64,000 nucleotides of DNA from Prostheceraeus crozeri (Eukaryota; Platyhelminthes; Polycladida; Euryleptidae). The DNA lies in assembly GCA_907163375.1 (NCBI GenBank), contig CAJQUW010007819.1, positions 124,001-188,000 on the forward strand, in the 5' to 3' direction. The notes below the pieces were generated by a model. That model did no database searches. It was not told where the DNA came from and saw nothing but the letters and a program-made list of their open reading frames with translations. The position numbers and the translations under genes are program-made. Positions 49,441 to 58,437 of the stretch are shown here, in pieces. Numbering within the stretch: position 1 is the first letter of the stretch; each line of letters opens with the position of its first letter.

Positions 49441-49516
49441 AGCACCAATCAGAGCACTTGTAGGCGTGGGTGTCAACCAATGAGAAGAAATTTTCCCACG
49501 CTCAACTCTATATAAA
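49440..49516 (+). promoter_or_regulatory. GAGCAC pair and TATA promoter
   Basis: GAGCACCAATCAGAGCAC (49440-49457) is followed about 50 nt on by TATATAAA (49509-49516), 30 nt before the ATG at 49547. It is the same motif pair as at 41797-41814. It probably drives the late or structural half of the element. Confidence 0.65.
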
Positions 49517-49546
49517 CTGAGCCATTTCAGTCATTTTCATTCAGTC

Positions 49547-51079
49547 ATGGGTAAACGTACGAACACGTTGGAAGCTCCTCTCGCGAAGAAGGTGAAAGTC
49601 ACGTATTCGTCAGATACACCGACATCGAAGCCAGTCTTTGTTGAAGCGACGGAGCCCTATTTCCATACGAATGGGAAAGCCGAGAAGAACTACCTTACCA
49701 AGGCACAACCACAGTTGGAGCCTCTGCCCATCACACGTCTGGTATTGGGCAAGAAATGGAATAACACTGGATATTATCCCATTCGCGGAGAGAATGTGAC
49801 AATGGATGCGATGGATTGGCAATCACGACGAGACATTTCAAAACTCGTGTTTGCCACGGGATTTTATGGATGGCGTGCACAAACGTACAATAACACTGGG
49901 TACGGTTCCGATCAACTCACCTCCCTCTTCACCATTTCTCAAGCCGTCTCACGCGATCTGGAGACGTTGGAAGATGCGATACAATCCCTCTACAAACAAG
50001 TCCAACCCGAATCTGCCTACAACTTTATCTCCTGTCTCGGTTATGTACACAAGAAATCGGCCTACGACAGTGTCTTTATGAAGCTGAAGCAGGACACGCC
50101 CATCTTCCTGATGAAGGAGAATGGAAAGAACAAGAAGGTTAGTTTGGCCACTATTGGACATCTTCTTGCCAATCTCAAGGCGAATACCTTCCTTCAAGCA
50201 AATACCATCTTCCGCGCCACAGGCATATACTATAATCCACAGACAAAGACTCTGAAACTGTGTTTTACTGTGGATCAAATCCAAGTCCGCATCAAACAGG
50301 TGGAGGAATGTCAGAGCACAGTGGTGGGGGAAAAGAAGAAGAAGAAGAAGACAAAGCTGACACTCGATATAAAGAAGGCACACATTCCCTCCAGTGGTTT
50401 ATTTGATCTGATACACATGGTGCAATCTAAACAGGATATTGATTGGGAGGAACTCAAACACTTTATAAATGATGATCTCGATCATCTCTCCCAATTAGAG
50501 GACAGTATTGCACTTATGAAACAAAAGGAGGATGAGATGACAAACATGCTTTCTCAGAGGTGGAGTGCTCAACCCACGGAGGAGGAGGATTGGAAGATGA
50601 TGCGGACGGATTATGCCAAGGCGCAAGCACTCGGTGTGTACATTCGCATCCGGGAAGAGTTACACGCGCTGCATATCTTTGACGGTGATCAAATACAAGC
50701 CGAGAAATGGATCAATCGATTCCTCGAAATGTTCAAGGATATGGTGGAACACAAACAGGAGAGTCAGTGGTATGTGTCATCCTCATGGTACAAAGCAGGA
50801 CAGTGTGTCAATGAGAAGTGGTCTGTGTTGAACTATATTGAACATTATTTCATTGTGCGTAGTGCCTACGAAATCCATCGTCGCGCCTTTCCCAACATGT
50901 TAAAGGAAGCATTTGCACGGTACAATATGAATCCTCTTACCCATGACATGGAAAGGACATTGATGAGTGAAATGGTGACTGCTCTTGAAAACTCACTCTT
51001 TAAGACATGTACACGTGGACGTTTTATTCCACCTCTTCTTTATTCTGGAAATGATTCTATGTTTTGGAAACAATTTTAA
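49547..51079 (+). CDS. Candidate DNA-binding protein (510 residues), homologue of the element A 204-residue protein
   Basis: It has a basic N-terminal nuclear signal (LEAPLAKKVKV). Residues ~110-250 match the element A protein: ISQAVSRDLETLEDAI with VSPYIRHQLDIIEEYV, and FRATGIYYNPQTKTLKLCF with FKVNGLYYGRHKDNKIASL. A Lys-rich linker (GEKKKKKKTKLTL) follows. A helical C-terminal half with acidic and aromatic residues (DLDHLSQLEDSIALMKQKEDEM; WYVSSSWYKAG) has no counterpart in A. Position before the ATPase, a strong promoter and abundance of KxxxK stretches fit a replication or packaging DNA-binding protein. No catalytic motif seen. Confidence 0.55.
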   Translation: MGKRTNTLEAPLAKKVKVTYSSDTPTSKPVFVEATEPYFHTNGKAEKNYLTKAQPQLEPLPITRLVLGKKWNNTGYYPIRGENVTMDAMDWQSRRDISKLVFATGFYGWRAQTYNNTGYGSDQLTSLFTISQAVSRDLETLEDAIQSLYKQVQPESAYNFISCLGYVHKKSAYDSVFMKLKQDTPIFLMKENGKNKKVSLATIGHLLANLKANTFLQANTIFRATGIYYNPQTKTLKLCFTVDQIQVRIKQVEECQSTVVGEKKKKKKTKLTLDIKKAHIPSSGLFDLIHMVQSKQDIDWEELKHFINDDLDHLSQLEDSIALMKQKEDEMTNMLSQRWSAQPTEEEDWKMMRTDYAKAQALGVYIRIREELHALHIFDGDQIQAEKWINRFLEMFKDMVEHKQESQWYVSSSWYKAGQCVNEKWSVLNYIEHYFIVRSAYEIHRRAFPNMLKEAFARYNMNPLTHDMERTLMSEMVTALENSLFKTCTRGRFIPPLLYSGNDSMFWKQF

Positions 51080-51135
51080 GTTATGTTTAATACATGATGC
51101 ATGGAATATATGTCTGACTTTTATGATTCGACAAG

Positions 51136-52350
51136 ATGGATTTCCGTTTAGAGAATGACTCATCCATGATTGTCTCGGGTCCTAGTAAATCGGGAAAGTC
51201 CACGTTTGTGGCGAATATGATCAAGAACCGTCATACTTTATTTAAAAAGCCCATTCGTAAAGTCTGGTGGTATTATGGGATAGAAAGTCCATTTCATAAA
51301 GAGTTACAAGAGGTGATCTTGAAAATGGGTGTGCCTACCCAAGATGATTTTGATCAATTGCAAGAAAATGATTTAATTGTTCTCGATGATTTACAACAGG
51401 AATCTCAAAACAATGAAACTGTGACGGGCTTATTTTTAAGAGGATCTCATCATAAACGGTTTTTCGCAGTACAAATCACACAGTATCTGTATGGTGATAA
51501 AGAACAACGTATGCGTAATGGCAATGTCCATTATTTGGTCGCGTTCAATAATCCGAGAAATCAACAACAATTGGCTCAATTCATGGGGAAAATGCTCCCA
51601 AAAGGCAATATGAGCGTCGTGCATGATATTTTAACGACATTGGTTCAAAAGTATGGGAATTATGCCTACCTCTTTATTGATTTCACTACAAATTGTCCGT
51701 TTGAGTACCGATTTCGCACCAACTTATTTAATCCACCGATGATTGTGTTTAAGTTAAGCAAAAGACCCAATAAAACGAAAATGGACTTTAGTGAATTAGT
51801 GGTGGTTCCCAAATCTGACATGAATGAACACACCGGTGGCGGACAGCAAATGGGCGGCGGTGGTGACAGTACCCAACTGATGTCGACCATGTTGCAACGT
51901 CAAGCGGAAGATCAGAGGGTGAGAACCATGATGATGACTCCTCAACAAGCCCATCTTGACCGTATTGCACGAGATATTGTGCGTCACCGTCCTACCGCCA
52001 ATGATATCGCTGCATGGAACGCCCGGTTGTATTTGTTCGATAAATTTCGTCGCCAATTTTTCAATTTGGACAATGATCATGGGAAGCGAATGGAAAAACC
52101 TCTGCTCACGCACACCGCAAAACCTCCGCTCACACACGCCGCAAAACCTCCGCTCACACACGCCGCAAAACCTCCGCTCACGCACGTCGCAGATCCACCC
52201 GTCCTCAAGCGATCGAAAGGGAAAGTCGTCAAACCTTCGGTTGTCACCTCTCCCAAGACGAAGCGTTCTCCCTTGAAATCATCCATCAATACTCGTTTAA
52301 GTAAAAAAGGAGTTCTTGAATTGGGATCCTATGGCTCACCATTCAGGTAA
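51136..52350 (+). CDS. Genome-packaging ATPase fused to its partner protein
   Basis: 404 residues. The first ~210 are the FtsK/HerA-like packaging ATPase: Walker A GPSKSGKS (~14-21), Walker B DLIVLDDLQ (~76-84), HHKRFFAVQITQYLY (~103-117), ending RFRTNLFNPPMIVFKL. Then comes DFSELVVVPKSDMNEH, matching the start of the separate partner protein of element A (4555-5247), and a helical region. An 8-residue repeat KPPLTH(A/T)A occurs four times (24-bp DNA repeat at about 52105-52195), before a basic tail. In A these are two genes overlapping by 4 nt; here they are one protein, which supports a joint function. Confidence 0.88.
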   Translation: MDFRLENDSSMIVSGPSKSGKSTFVANMIKNRHTLFKKPIRKVWWYYGIESPFHKELQEVILKMGVPTQDDFDQLQENDLIVLDDLQQESQNNETVTGLFLRGSHHKRFFAVQITQYLYGDKEQRMRNGNVHYLVAFNNPRNQQQLAQFMGKMLPKGNMSVVHDILTTLVQKYGNYAYLFIDFTTNCPFEYRFRTNLFNPPMIVFKLSKRPNKTKMDFSELVVVPKSDMNEHTGGGQQMGGGGDSTQLMSTMLQRQAEDQRVRTMMMTPQQAHLDRIARDIVRHRPTANDIAAWNARLYLFDKFRRQFFNLDNDHGKRMEKPLLTHTAKPPLTHAAKPPLTHAAKPPLTHVADPPVLKRSKGKVVKPSVVTSPKTKRSPLKSSINTRLSKKGVLELGSYGSPFR

Positions 52351-52703
52351 TGGCAACGGCAGCCGCGCCAATTGCCTCCTCATTCTTATCGCGTATCTTT
52401 GGACGTTGTTGCGGCCAAGGCAACGCAGACGACAGCGCAGAGACACAGTACACCATCACGGCGAGCTTTAATTGTTGTTCCAACGGGAATACCGCCTATC
52501 TTCAACCCCCACGTCAATACCAAGCAGATTGTGTCGATGGAGGAGGTGTTGCACAAGATTTATTACAATCCCAAACATCCCGCTGGCTACGGAAGCGTCA
52601 ATGCACTTGCTGCTGCTTCACATTATTCAAAAACAAAAGTCAAACAATGGTTAATGCGTCAACCGACCTACACCCTTCACAAATCTCGATTGCATCGTAT
52701 TAA
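52350..52703 (+). CDS. Small Cys-containing frame overlapping the integrase start
   Basis: 117 codons. The ATG overlaps the ATPase stop (TAATG). The first ~65 residues read like a protein, with SSFLSRIFGRCCGQ and ITASFNCCSNGNTAYLQPP; the rest overlaps the integrase gene in another frame. Element A has a Cys-rich frame in the same slot. Conservation of a Cys-pair frame between ATPase/partner and integrase in both elements argues that it is real, though sequences are not obviously alike. Confidence 0.45.
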   Translation: MATAAAPIASSFLSRIFGRCCGQGNADDSAETQYTITASFNCCSNGNTAYLQPPRQYQADCVDGGGVAQDLLQSQTSRWLRKRQCTCCCFTLFKNKSQTMVNASTDLHPSQISIASY

Positions 52704-53625
52704 ACCCTTGCACCCGTATCGTGTACGCGGTCCGCAAATTCAATTTCAAGCGGATATTGTCGATTATCAAAAGTATGCACAGCATAATCGTGGCTACAAG
52801 TATATTCTCATGGTCATGGACATCTTTACACGCAAAGCCTGGGCATTCCCTCTCAAGACCAAGAGTGCCAAAGAAGTGTCGGGGGTTTTAGAAGCCATTT
52901 TCGCAACCATTCCCACCCCGCAACGACTACAAACGGACCAAGGCCGTGAATTTTATAACCGACCGGTAAAAGACGTCTTGGACAAGCACGCTATTGAATT
53001 GTTTTCCATCTACAGTCCCTATAAATGTGCTCATGTCGAACGATTGAACCGTACGGTCAAGAATAAATTGGAACGTATCTTTACAGCCACCAATGACAAG
53101 AATTGGGTGGATTATATCGCAGATGTCATGTATGCATACAATCACAGCACCCATTCATCCACAGGTTTCACCCCGATGGATGTGAATGCCTCCAATACCG
53201 AGGAAGTGAAACGAAACAATGCGAAACGTCTCCGACAAAACTATAAAAAGGTTGCAGTCCCGGGAAAGTCTATCCCTGTGGGAGCACGGGTACGTATTTC
53301 ACGTGATAAAGGAACGTTTGGACGAGGGTATGAAGCGAATTGGTCGACGGAAGAGTTCATTGTCTCCAACATTCTCAAGAACCCTCATGGTACCAAAATG
53401 TACAAGATCAAAGACTTGAGTGGAGAAGAGATCAAAGGATCCTTTTATGCTCAGGAATTACAAGTGATTCATCGGGAGGAAGAAGTCTATCAAGTGGACA
53501 AAGTGCTCAAGACCCGACGTCGGAATGGACGACCAGAATATTTTGTGCACTGGCAAGGTTATCCGGCCTCGATGAACTCATGGGTGACAGACTTAGAACC
53601 TCTAGGTAATGTACGCCGCTATTGA
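52537..53625 (+). CDS. Retroviral-type (rve) integrase with chromodomain
   Basis: 362 residues from the ATG at 52537. The frame is open upstream without an ATG. It opens with KIYYNPKHPAGYGSVNALA, almost as in element A, then VKQWLMRQPTYTLHK. The catalytic core carries FQADIVDYQKY (first Asp), LQTDQGREFYN (second Asp) and CAHVERLNRTVKNKLERIF (Glu). An SH3-like segment has VGARVRISRDKGTFGRGY. The chromodomain has YQVDKVLKTRRRNGRPEYF, then HWQGYPASMNSW. It catalyses insertion of the linear genome. The two integrases are clearly orthologous but well diverged, so A and B are different lineages. Confidence 0.92.
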   Translation: MEEVLHKIYYNPKHPAGYGSVNALAAASHYSKTKVKQWLMRQPTYTLHKSRLHRIKPLHPYRVRGPQIQFQADIVDYQKYAQHNRGYKYILMVMDIFTRKAWAFPLKTKSAKEVSGVLEAIFATIPTPQRLQTDQGREFYNRPVKDVLDKHAIELFSIYSPYKCAHVERLNRTVKNKLERIFTATNDKNWVDYIADVMYAYNHSTHSSTGFTPMDVNASNTEEVKRNNAKRLRQNYKKVAVPGKSIPVGARVRISRDKGTFGRGYEANWSTEEFIVSNILKNPHGTKMYKIKDLSGEEIKGSFYAQELQVIHREEEVYQVDKVLKTRRRNGRPEYFVHWQGYPASMNSWVTDLEPLGNVRRY

Positions 53626-53634
53626 TTTGTAATC

Positions 53635-54087
53635 ATGCAGGAACTGCATGAGGAACAACATGTGTACTTGTTGAGCAATACTCAACCCCATTTGTATGAC
53701 AATAAAGCCAATCATTTCTTTACACGACTGGAAAATCCACTTTTTATTCCTAAAGGAGAAACATGGGAAGTAGGCTTGAAAGAGTTTGGGTATGTGAATA
53801 ATGTGGATACGATTCCCGAAGATTGTTATATTACCGTGGGGAAAATGGTGGATACGAAAGATTTGAAGGCCTATTTGCCTTATTATACGATGGAAGGGAC
53901 CAATGTGGTCCGTCGTCACACCATTTTTGAATCCGATGAGGAAGGAAGTGAAACGAGTCCCCATGATCACAGCGTTGGAATTATATACACGCCGCACCAT
54001 TTCCAGCATGATGACTGTCACGACACATCCATCCTACTTGTATTATGGAGGCAATGGCATAGAGGAAGCAGATGTCTATGTGATTGA
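53635..54087 (+). CDS. N-terminal domain of a fibre-like/minor structural protein
   Basis: 150 codons beginning ELHEEQHVYLLSNTQPHLYDNKANHFFTRLE...GETWEVGLKEFGYVNNVDTIP. The same opening is seen at 57509 ([29 protein letters not shown]...[15 protein letters not shown]). In other Mavericks a family opens the same way (LPSNASxxxYPxNTxxxFxxxLxxPIxLxGxWEVGLxEI); its exact role is not settled, a minor capsid or vertex part being likely. It overlaps the long frame at 53903-57484, which carries the same family's later domains. Confidence 0.6.
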   Translation: MQELHEEQHVYLLSNTQPHLYDNKANHFFTRLENPLFIPKGETWEVGLKEFGYVNNVDTIPEDCYITVGKMVDTKDLKAYLPYYTMEGTNVVRRHTIFESDEEGSETSPHDHSVGIIYTPHHFQHDDCHDTSILLVLWRQWHRGSRCLCD

Positions 54088-57000
54088 CATTGTCCCATTT
54101 TCCCTGTTTCAAATCAAGGAATTCTCCGCCTTTCATTACGTCCTTGTGTTTTCCCCTCATTTGGCGGCCTCACTCTTATTGGACAAATGTGTCTATCATT
54201 TATCATTGACGGATGTCGTTCGGATCCATACACGACTCTCCATTCATCGAAAGGAATGTGACGTAAAGAAATATCCCGCTCATGACTATTGGTTCAGTGT
54301 GATTCCCTTACACCGCTGTCATTTTGCCAAACATGGGATTGAAAGGATGTTGGGAAATGAAATCTCAGTGCTCAATTTATTCAAACAATTAGAATGGTTT
54401 GGTGTGGGGAAGTTAGTGTTTCATTCATCCAACAGATTGTCCTTTCATGTAAAGCATGCTTCCAGTTATACATTGTCTGCGATGGATTATGGGATCCTCT
54501 CCGAATTGCAGAAAATAGCCACTGTTACCATGGCTCCCCCAGTGACTTATCAGGATATACAACCCTTGAGTGATGATACGACACGTGCTGTGTGGATGAG
54601 GACCGATACCTTTGTGAGCTCTCTCAAACGCAATGCAAAGGCTCCTCCTATTCCCAGAGGGCATATAGGTCTGTTTCATAATCTTCGCATCCTTCTTCCT
54701 AAACTGAGAGCGTTGATGAAAGCCGTGAAAATGTATCAACACACCTTTTTCCGAATGCAACATTTGGCCTCTAAAAAATGGATTGCTTTACCAACACGCA
54801 CCATGAAAAATCAATTTATTTTCCCAGTGGAGTTTCTCAATCCACTCACCCCAAAAGAACGTGAAAAGGAGTATCCACATCCCAAGAAAAAACATGTATC
54901 ATGGTTCAGAAACCGTATTGATCAATTGTATGACAAGATTGATACACAGTTACACAAGATCGATCCTACCCTTCATATAGCTGATGCTCCTGATTTAGTC
55001 ACCTCCCGTTTCTTGCCTACCTATATCAACACACTGAATGCAAAGTACCGCAACATGATGCGCATCCTACGTCAACACAAGATGGAAGGTGTTTTAGTCT
55101 CTAAACGATTCGGAGCCAAGAAGCGATTGTTTGATACGGTCTTATTGAAAAATGTTCGACAATCGATTCAAAAGGAACAAGGTACAAAACGGCCCATCAT
55201 TCATCAATTAGTTCATTCCCATCCTAAAGATGGGAAAGAAAATGTATTGGCCAGTGGTGCGGATATGCAGCATGAAACGGGACAACATGCCTTTCCCTTC
55301 ACATCTACGGAAAAGTATCATATCTACAACACGTATAATATATTTGCCTATCATAGTTTGGTGGATTTGATGGAGATGTATGGGACTATTCTCCATGATT
55401 TTGAAGTGAAACAGGAACGGTTGGCTACGTTAAGAAGGAGGGTGAAAGAATTCAAACCCACTGCAGGAACTGACAATCTTGACGAGATCGTTCGTGAACG
55501 AGATAGGGTGAATGCAGAAGTGACTGTGTTGACATCGGATCTTTGTCAATTCATCAAGGGGAACAAACTGTTATTTTATGTGTCTAGACCTGAATCGTTT
55601 TATTACAAGAATGTAGAGAGTGATAAGACATGGAGTTCTATCGTCCCCACAGGTTATTATTCGTTGGAAACCTATTTGAATACCATCTTCCCCACCCCCA
55701 TGACATGGACCATTACATCCATGTCCTATCATTATGAACTGACCATCGATTGCACGGACGATATGGAAATCAAGATGGACCGGCACTCTAAAGCCTATGA
55801 GATATTCAAAACAGAAGAAGTGACTACCTACGTGTGGGAAGAATGGATCTTGGAAATCCCCCTCAGCACGATTCATGTTCCCTCCTTTATCCTTCAGAAA
55901 CAAACCATGGAATTGGACGCTCTCTTTGAAAAGAAGAGTGTCCCCTATGCATTGAGTGGGACCCATGTCTTGCTTCGAAACGGAAAACCGACACAACAGT
56001 ATAAGACCGAGGATAAGAAGCATCCCAATATTCTCAACATCAAACATGGCGACTCTTTTGAGATTTTTCATACCCTATCTCATCTCCCTAGTCCATTACG
56101 CTTCAATTTACCCACGAAATATTATACCCTTCAATCTTTTGTGCAAGCTTTCAATCAAGCCATCCCCCTGCCTGATATGGTGTGGGTGACGTATACAACA
56201 GTGGGCGTCTTTCACGTGCTTCACTTTAAAATCGCGGAAGGGTATGGGTTGAAAATCAATCCCCCACAACTCTGGCAACACATGTTGAATCATAGTCATG
56301 AATATGGTATGTTCACCTATCATGAACAAACCTGTATACACTCGGAAACGCCGGAACATTGTTCTGCAAGTTACCGTCGGTATCAACAACGTCCAAAACA
56401 TGTCACCCATGGGATGACATTACACATCTATGGTTTACCGGAATATACCTTTGATTATGCCAAAGGATGGAACCACACCCTCGACACCCTCTTCCCATGG
56501 AAAGGGAAGGAATTGGATCGCTTGTTTCAGAAATCCTATTTCCCTTATGCTTACGAATCGAAAGAGCTGTTGGCCAATACGTGTTTACAATCCTACTTGT
56601 TTGGAGATAAACTCTCTGATAAGACATTGTATTCACCCGCTGTCGCGTATCAAGAAGGATCCACCCTGAAAGTCTGTAAAGATAGATTGACTTCCTTTAT
56701 TGGATGGTTCAGTGAGGATATGCAACAGCTCATGACGACCATGATGGAACGCTGGCAAGAAAACATGTTTTATCTAGTGGATGGTATGGTGTTGGGAGTG
56801 GATGTGGGAAAACAAGATATTCAATCGGTGATGGTGAATACACATCCCACACCTCGCCCTTTTCTTCATCTCTATAGCAAGACCATGAAACCGTTGCACA
56901 TCTATGACCACATGATTCGGCAAGGTTACATCAACCCCACCCTGGACATTTCTACCTCGTTTCATCGTGTCCGCATTCCCAAAGGGAGTTATACCTTGGA

Positions 57001-57484
57001 AGGACTCTTTTCTAAACTCCAAGTGAATTTACAGATGTGGACGGATGTATCCCTCTCTCTCTCGAAAGACCATTATTTGACGGTGAAAACCGCGGAACAT
57101 GCCTTTATTGATTTTGGAGAAGCGTTGAGTTATCGTATAGGTCTACCCCAATCCTATTATGGACCCAATACACAAATGACAACACTCTCTCCGCTCAGCC
57201 TAACTCCCAATTCCTTCAACATTATCGTCTATTGTAATATTGTGGCGGAAAGTATTGTGGGAGGACAACGTGAACAAATCTTGAAAATTCACCCCATTGA
57301 AGAGAAACAACGTTTGGGGGAAATGGTGTCGTATGAAGTGTCCAATATTGATTATTACCCCATTTTTACATCCGCTATTGATGAGATTGAAATTCAGTTG
57401 CGTGGTGACGATGGTGAATTTATTCCGATTCATGAAGGACGATCCTATTTCAAACTCCATCTCCGCCGTAAGGAGACTAGGTAA
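53903..57484 (+). CDS. Very long repeated fibre-like structural protein
   Basis: The 1,193-codon frame is the longest of element B. It has several modules opening with a (L/I)P-x-G/K-YY-T/S-L pattern, each followed by strands: VPTGYYSLETYLNTIF, NLPTKYYTLQSFVQAFNQAI and RIPKGSYTLEGLFSKL. There is a coiled-coil-like stretch (LATLRRRVKEFKP...LDEIVRERDRVNAEV). The C-terminal domain IIVYCNIVAESIVGG...YYPIFTSAIDEIEIQLRGDDGEFIPIHEGRSYFKLHLRR is shared with the 57509 protein. The repeats suggest a long fibre or tail-like vertex protein. No homologue exists in element A between integrase and core gene. The start within the overlap with 53635-54087 is uncertain. Confidence 0.65.
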   Translation: MWSVVTPFLNPMRKEVKRVPMITALELYTRRTISSMMTVTTHPSYLYYGGNGIEEADVYVIDIVPFSLFQIKEFSAFHYVLVFSPHLAASLLLDKCVYHLSLTDVVRIHTRLSIHRKECDVKKYPAHDYWFSVIPLHRCHFAKHGIERMLGNEISVLNLFKQLEWFGVGKLVFHSSNRLSFHVKHASSYTLSAMDYGILSELQKIATVTMAPPVTYQDIQPLSDDTTRAVWMRTDTFVSSLKRNAKAPPIPRGHIGLFHNLRILLPKLRALMKAVKMYQHTFFRMQHLASKKWIALPTRTMKNQFIFPVEFLNPLTPKEREKEYPHPKKKHVSWFRNRIDQLYDKIDTQLHKIDPTLHIADAPDLVTSRFLPTYINTLNAKYRNMMRILRQHKMEGVLVSKRFGAKKRLFDTVLLKNVRQSIQKEQGTKRPIIHQLVHSHPKDGKENVLASGADMQHETGQHAFPFTSTEKYHIYNTYNIFAYHSLVDLMEMYGTILHDFEVKQERLATLRRRVKEFKPTAGTDNLDEIVRERDRVNAEVTVLTSDLCQFIKGNKLLFYVSRPESFYYKNVESDKTWSSIVPTGYYSLETYLNTIFPTPMTWTITSMSYHYELTIDCTDDMEIKMDRHSKAYEIFKTEEVTTYVWEEWILEIPLSTIHVPSFILQKQTMELDALFEKKSVPYALSGTHVLLRNGKPTQQYKTEDKKHPNILNIKHGDSFEIFHTLSHLPSPLRFNLPTKYYTLQSFVQAFNQAIPLPDMVWVTYTTVGVFHVLHFKIAEGYGLKINPPQLWQHMLNHSHEYGMFTYHEQTCIHSETPEHCSASYRRYQQRPKHVTHGMTLHIYGLPEYTFDYAKGWNHTLDTLFPWKGKELDRLFQKSYFPYAYESKELLANTCLQSYLFGDKLSDKTLYSPAVAYQEGSTLKVCKDRLTSFIGWFSEDMQQLMTTMMERWQENMFYLVDGMVLGVDVGKQDIQSVMVNTHPTPRPFLHLYSKTMKPLHIYDHMIRQGYINPTLDISTSFHRVRIPKGSYTLEGLFSKLQVNLQMWTDVSLSLSKDHYLTVKTAEHAFIDFGEALSYRIGLPQSYYGPNTQMTTLSPLSLTPNSFNIIVYCNIVAESIVGGQREQILKIHPIEEKQRLGEMVSYEVSNIDYYPIFTSAIDEIEIQLRGDDGEFIPIHEGRSYFKLHLRRKETR

Positions 57485-57508
57485 TTATGGACAGAGTGAC
57501 ACTCAACC

Positions 57509-58408
57509 ATGCATGAGGAAACGATTCACTTGTTGAGTAATGCTCAGCCCAATTTGTTTCCTGAAAATAGAGCCAATCATTTCAAAAATCGCTTGGTTCC
57601 TTCCATCCCCATAGTCCATGGGGATCAATGGGAAGCCGGTATCTCCGTCGTCAACTTTATCAATACCCTTCAGACAATACCCGTGGATGTCAGCTTTAGT
57701 GTGGGGACATTGAAGGATCATCCTGAGACGATTTCGACCGTCTTTACATCCTCTATCCTTCCTGTCAAAACGGATTCACCGCGAGGAGAGCAAGGCAAAC
57801 AAGGCAAACAAGGTGAACAAGGCAAACAAGGCAAACAGGGTGAACAAGACAAACAAGGCAAACAGGGAGAACAAGGCAAATTTACGCGCTTCAACATTCC
57901 ACGCGGTATTTATTCGGAGAAGACGTTGATGCAGTGTTTGAATCAAAATCGACAGCATGGACACAATTTCCACTTTTCTATCACTACATTGGCGCCTCAT
58001 GTCCATGTTGTTTCAGTGGTCGTACCCCCACACTGCAGTATGAAACTCCATCCTTTGCTCAAAGACATTCTTGGGTTTAAAACAGACTTACTCACTTCCT
58101 CACAGCAAGCGACTGCCCCTTTGAATTTGAATGCCTTTACCTACAATATTCTCCTGTATTGTAATATTGTAGGCTATCATTATGTAGGAGGTATGAAAAC
58201 AAACTGTATGTGTGTGATTCCCTACACGGGGAAAGATTATGGAGATAGTATTCATCATGAATTCCAGAATGTCACCTATCTCCCTGTGAAAAGTCAGCAG
58301 GTGCAAGATATTGAAATCAAACTCATGTCGGATGACGGTCATCCCATCCCTATGACAGACGGACGGTCCTATGTAAAAATGCATCTTCGACGTCGCGCAA
58401 TTAAGTAA
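57509..58408 (+). CDS. Fibre-like protein with a collagen-type Gly-x-y segment
   Basis: 299 residues. N-terminal domain ([19 protein letters not shown]...[12 protein letters not shown]) as in 53635. Residues 93-124 form eleven Gly-x-y triplets of the GEQ/GKQ type, one with Asp in place of Gly (57785-57880). Then [20 protein letters not shown] and the C-terminal domain [16 protein letters not shown]...[31 protein letters not shown]. Collagen-like triplets in virus proteins usually form trimeric stalks. It lies 24 nt after the long fibre-like gene and is its short paralogue. Confidence 0.7.
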   Translation: MHEETIHLLSNAQPNLFPENRANHFKNRLVPSIPIVHGDQWEAGISVVNFINTLQTIPVDVSFSVGTLKDHPETISTVFTSSILPVKTDSPRGEQGKQGKQGEQGKQGKQGEQDKQGKQGEQGKFTRFNIPRGIYSEKTLMQCLNQNRQHGHNFHFSITTLAPHVHVVSVVVPPHCSMKLHPLLKDILGFKTDLLTSSQQATAPLNLNAFTYNILLYCNIVGYHYVGGMKTNCMCVIPYTGKDYGDSIHHEFQNVTYLPVKSQQVQDIEIKLMSDDGHPIPMTDGRSYVKMHLRRRAIK

Positions 58409-58437
58409 TTGTCTGTTCCCAAGCACATCAAGACACG

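Noticed and set aside
55571-56071. Leftward frames inside the long fibre-like gene and other large Polinton genes
   Set aside because: Shadows of a long open plus-strand frame with no motif of their own.
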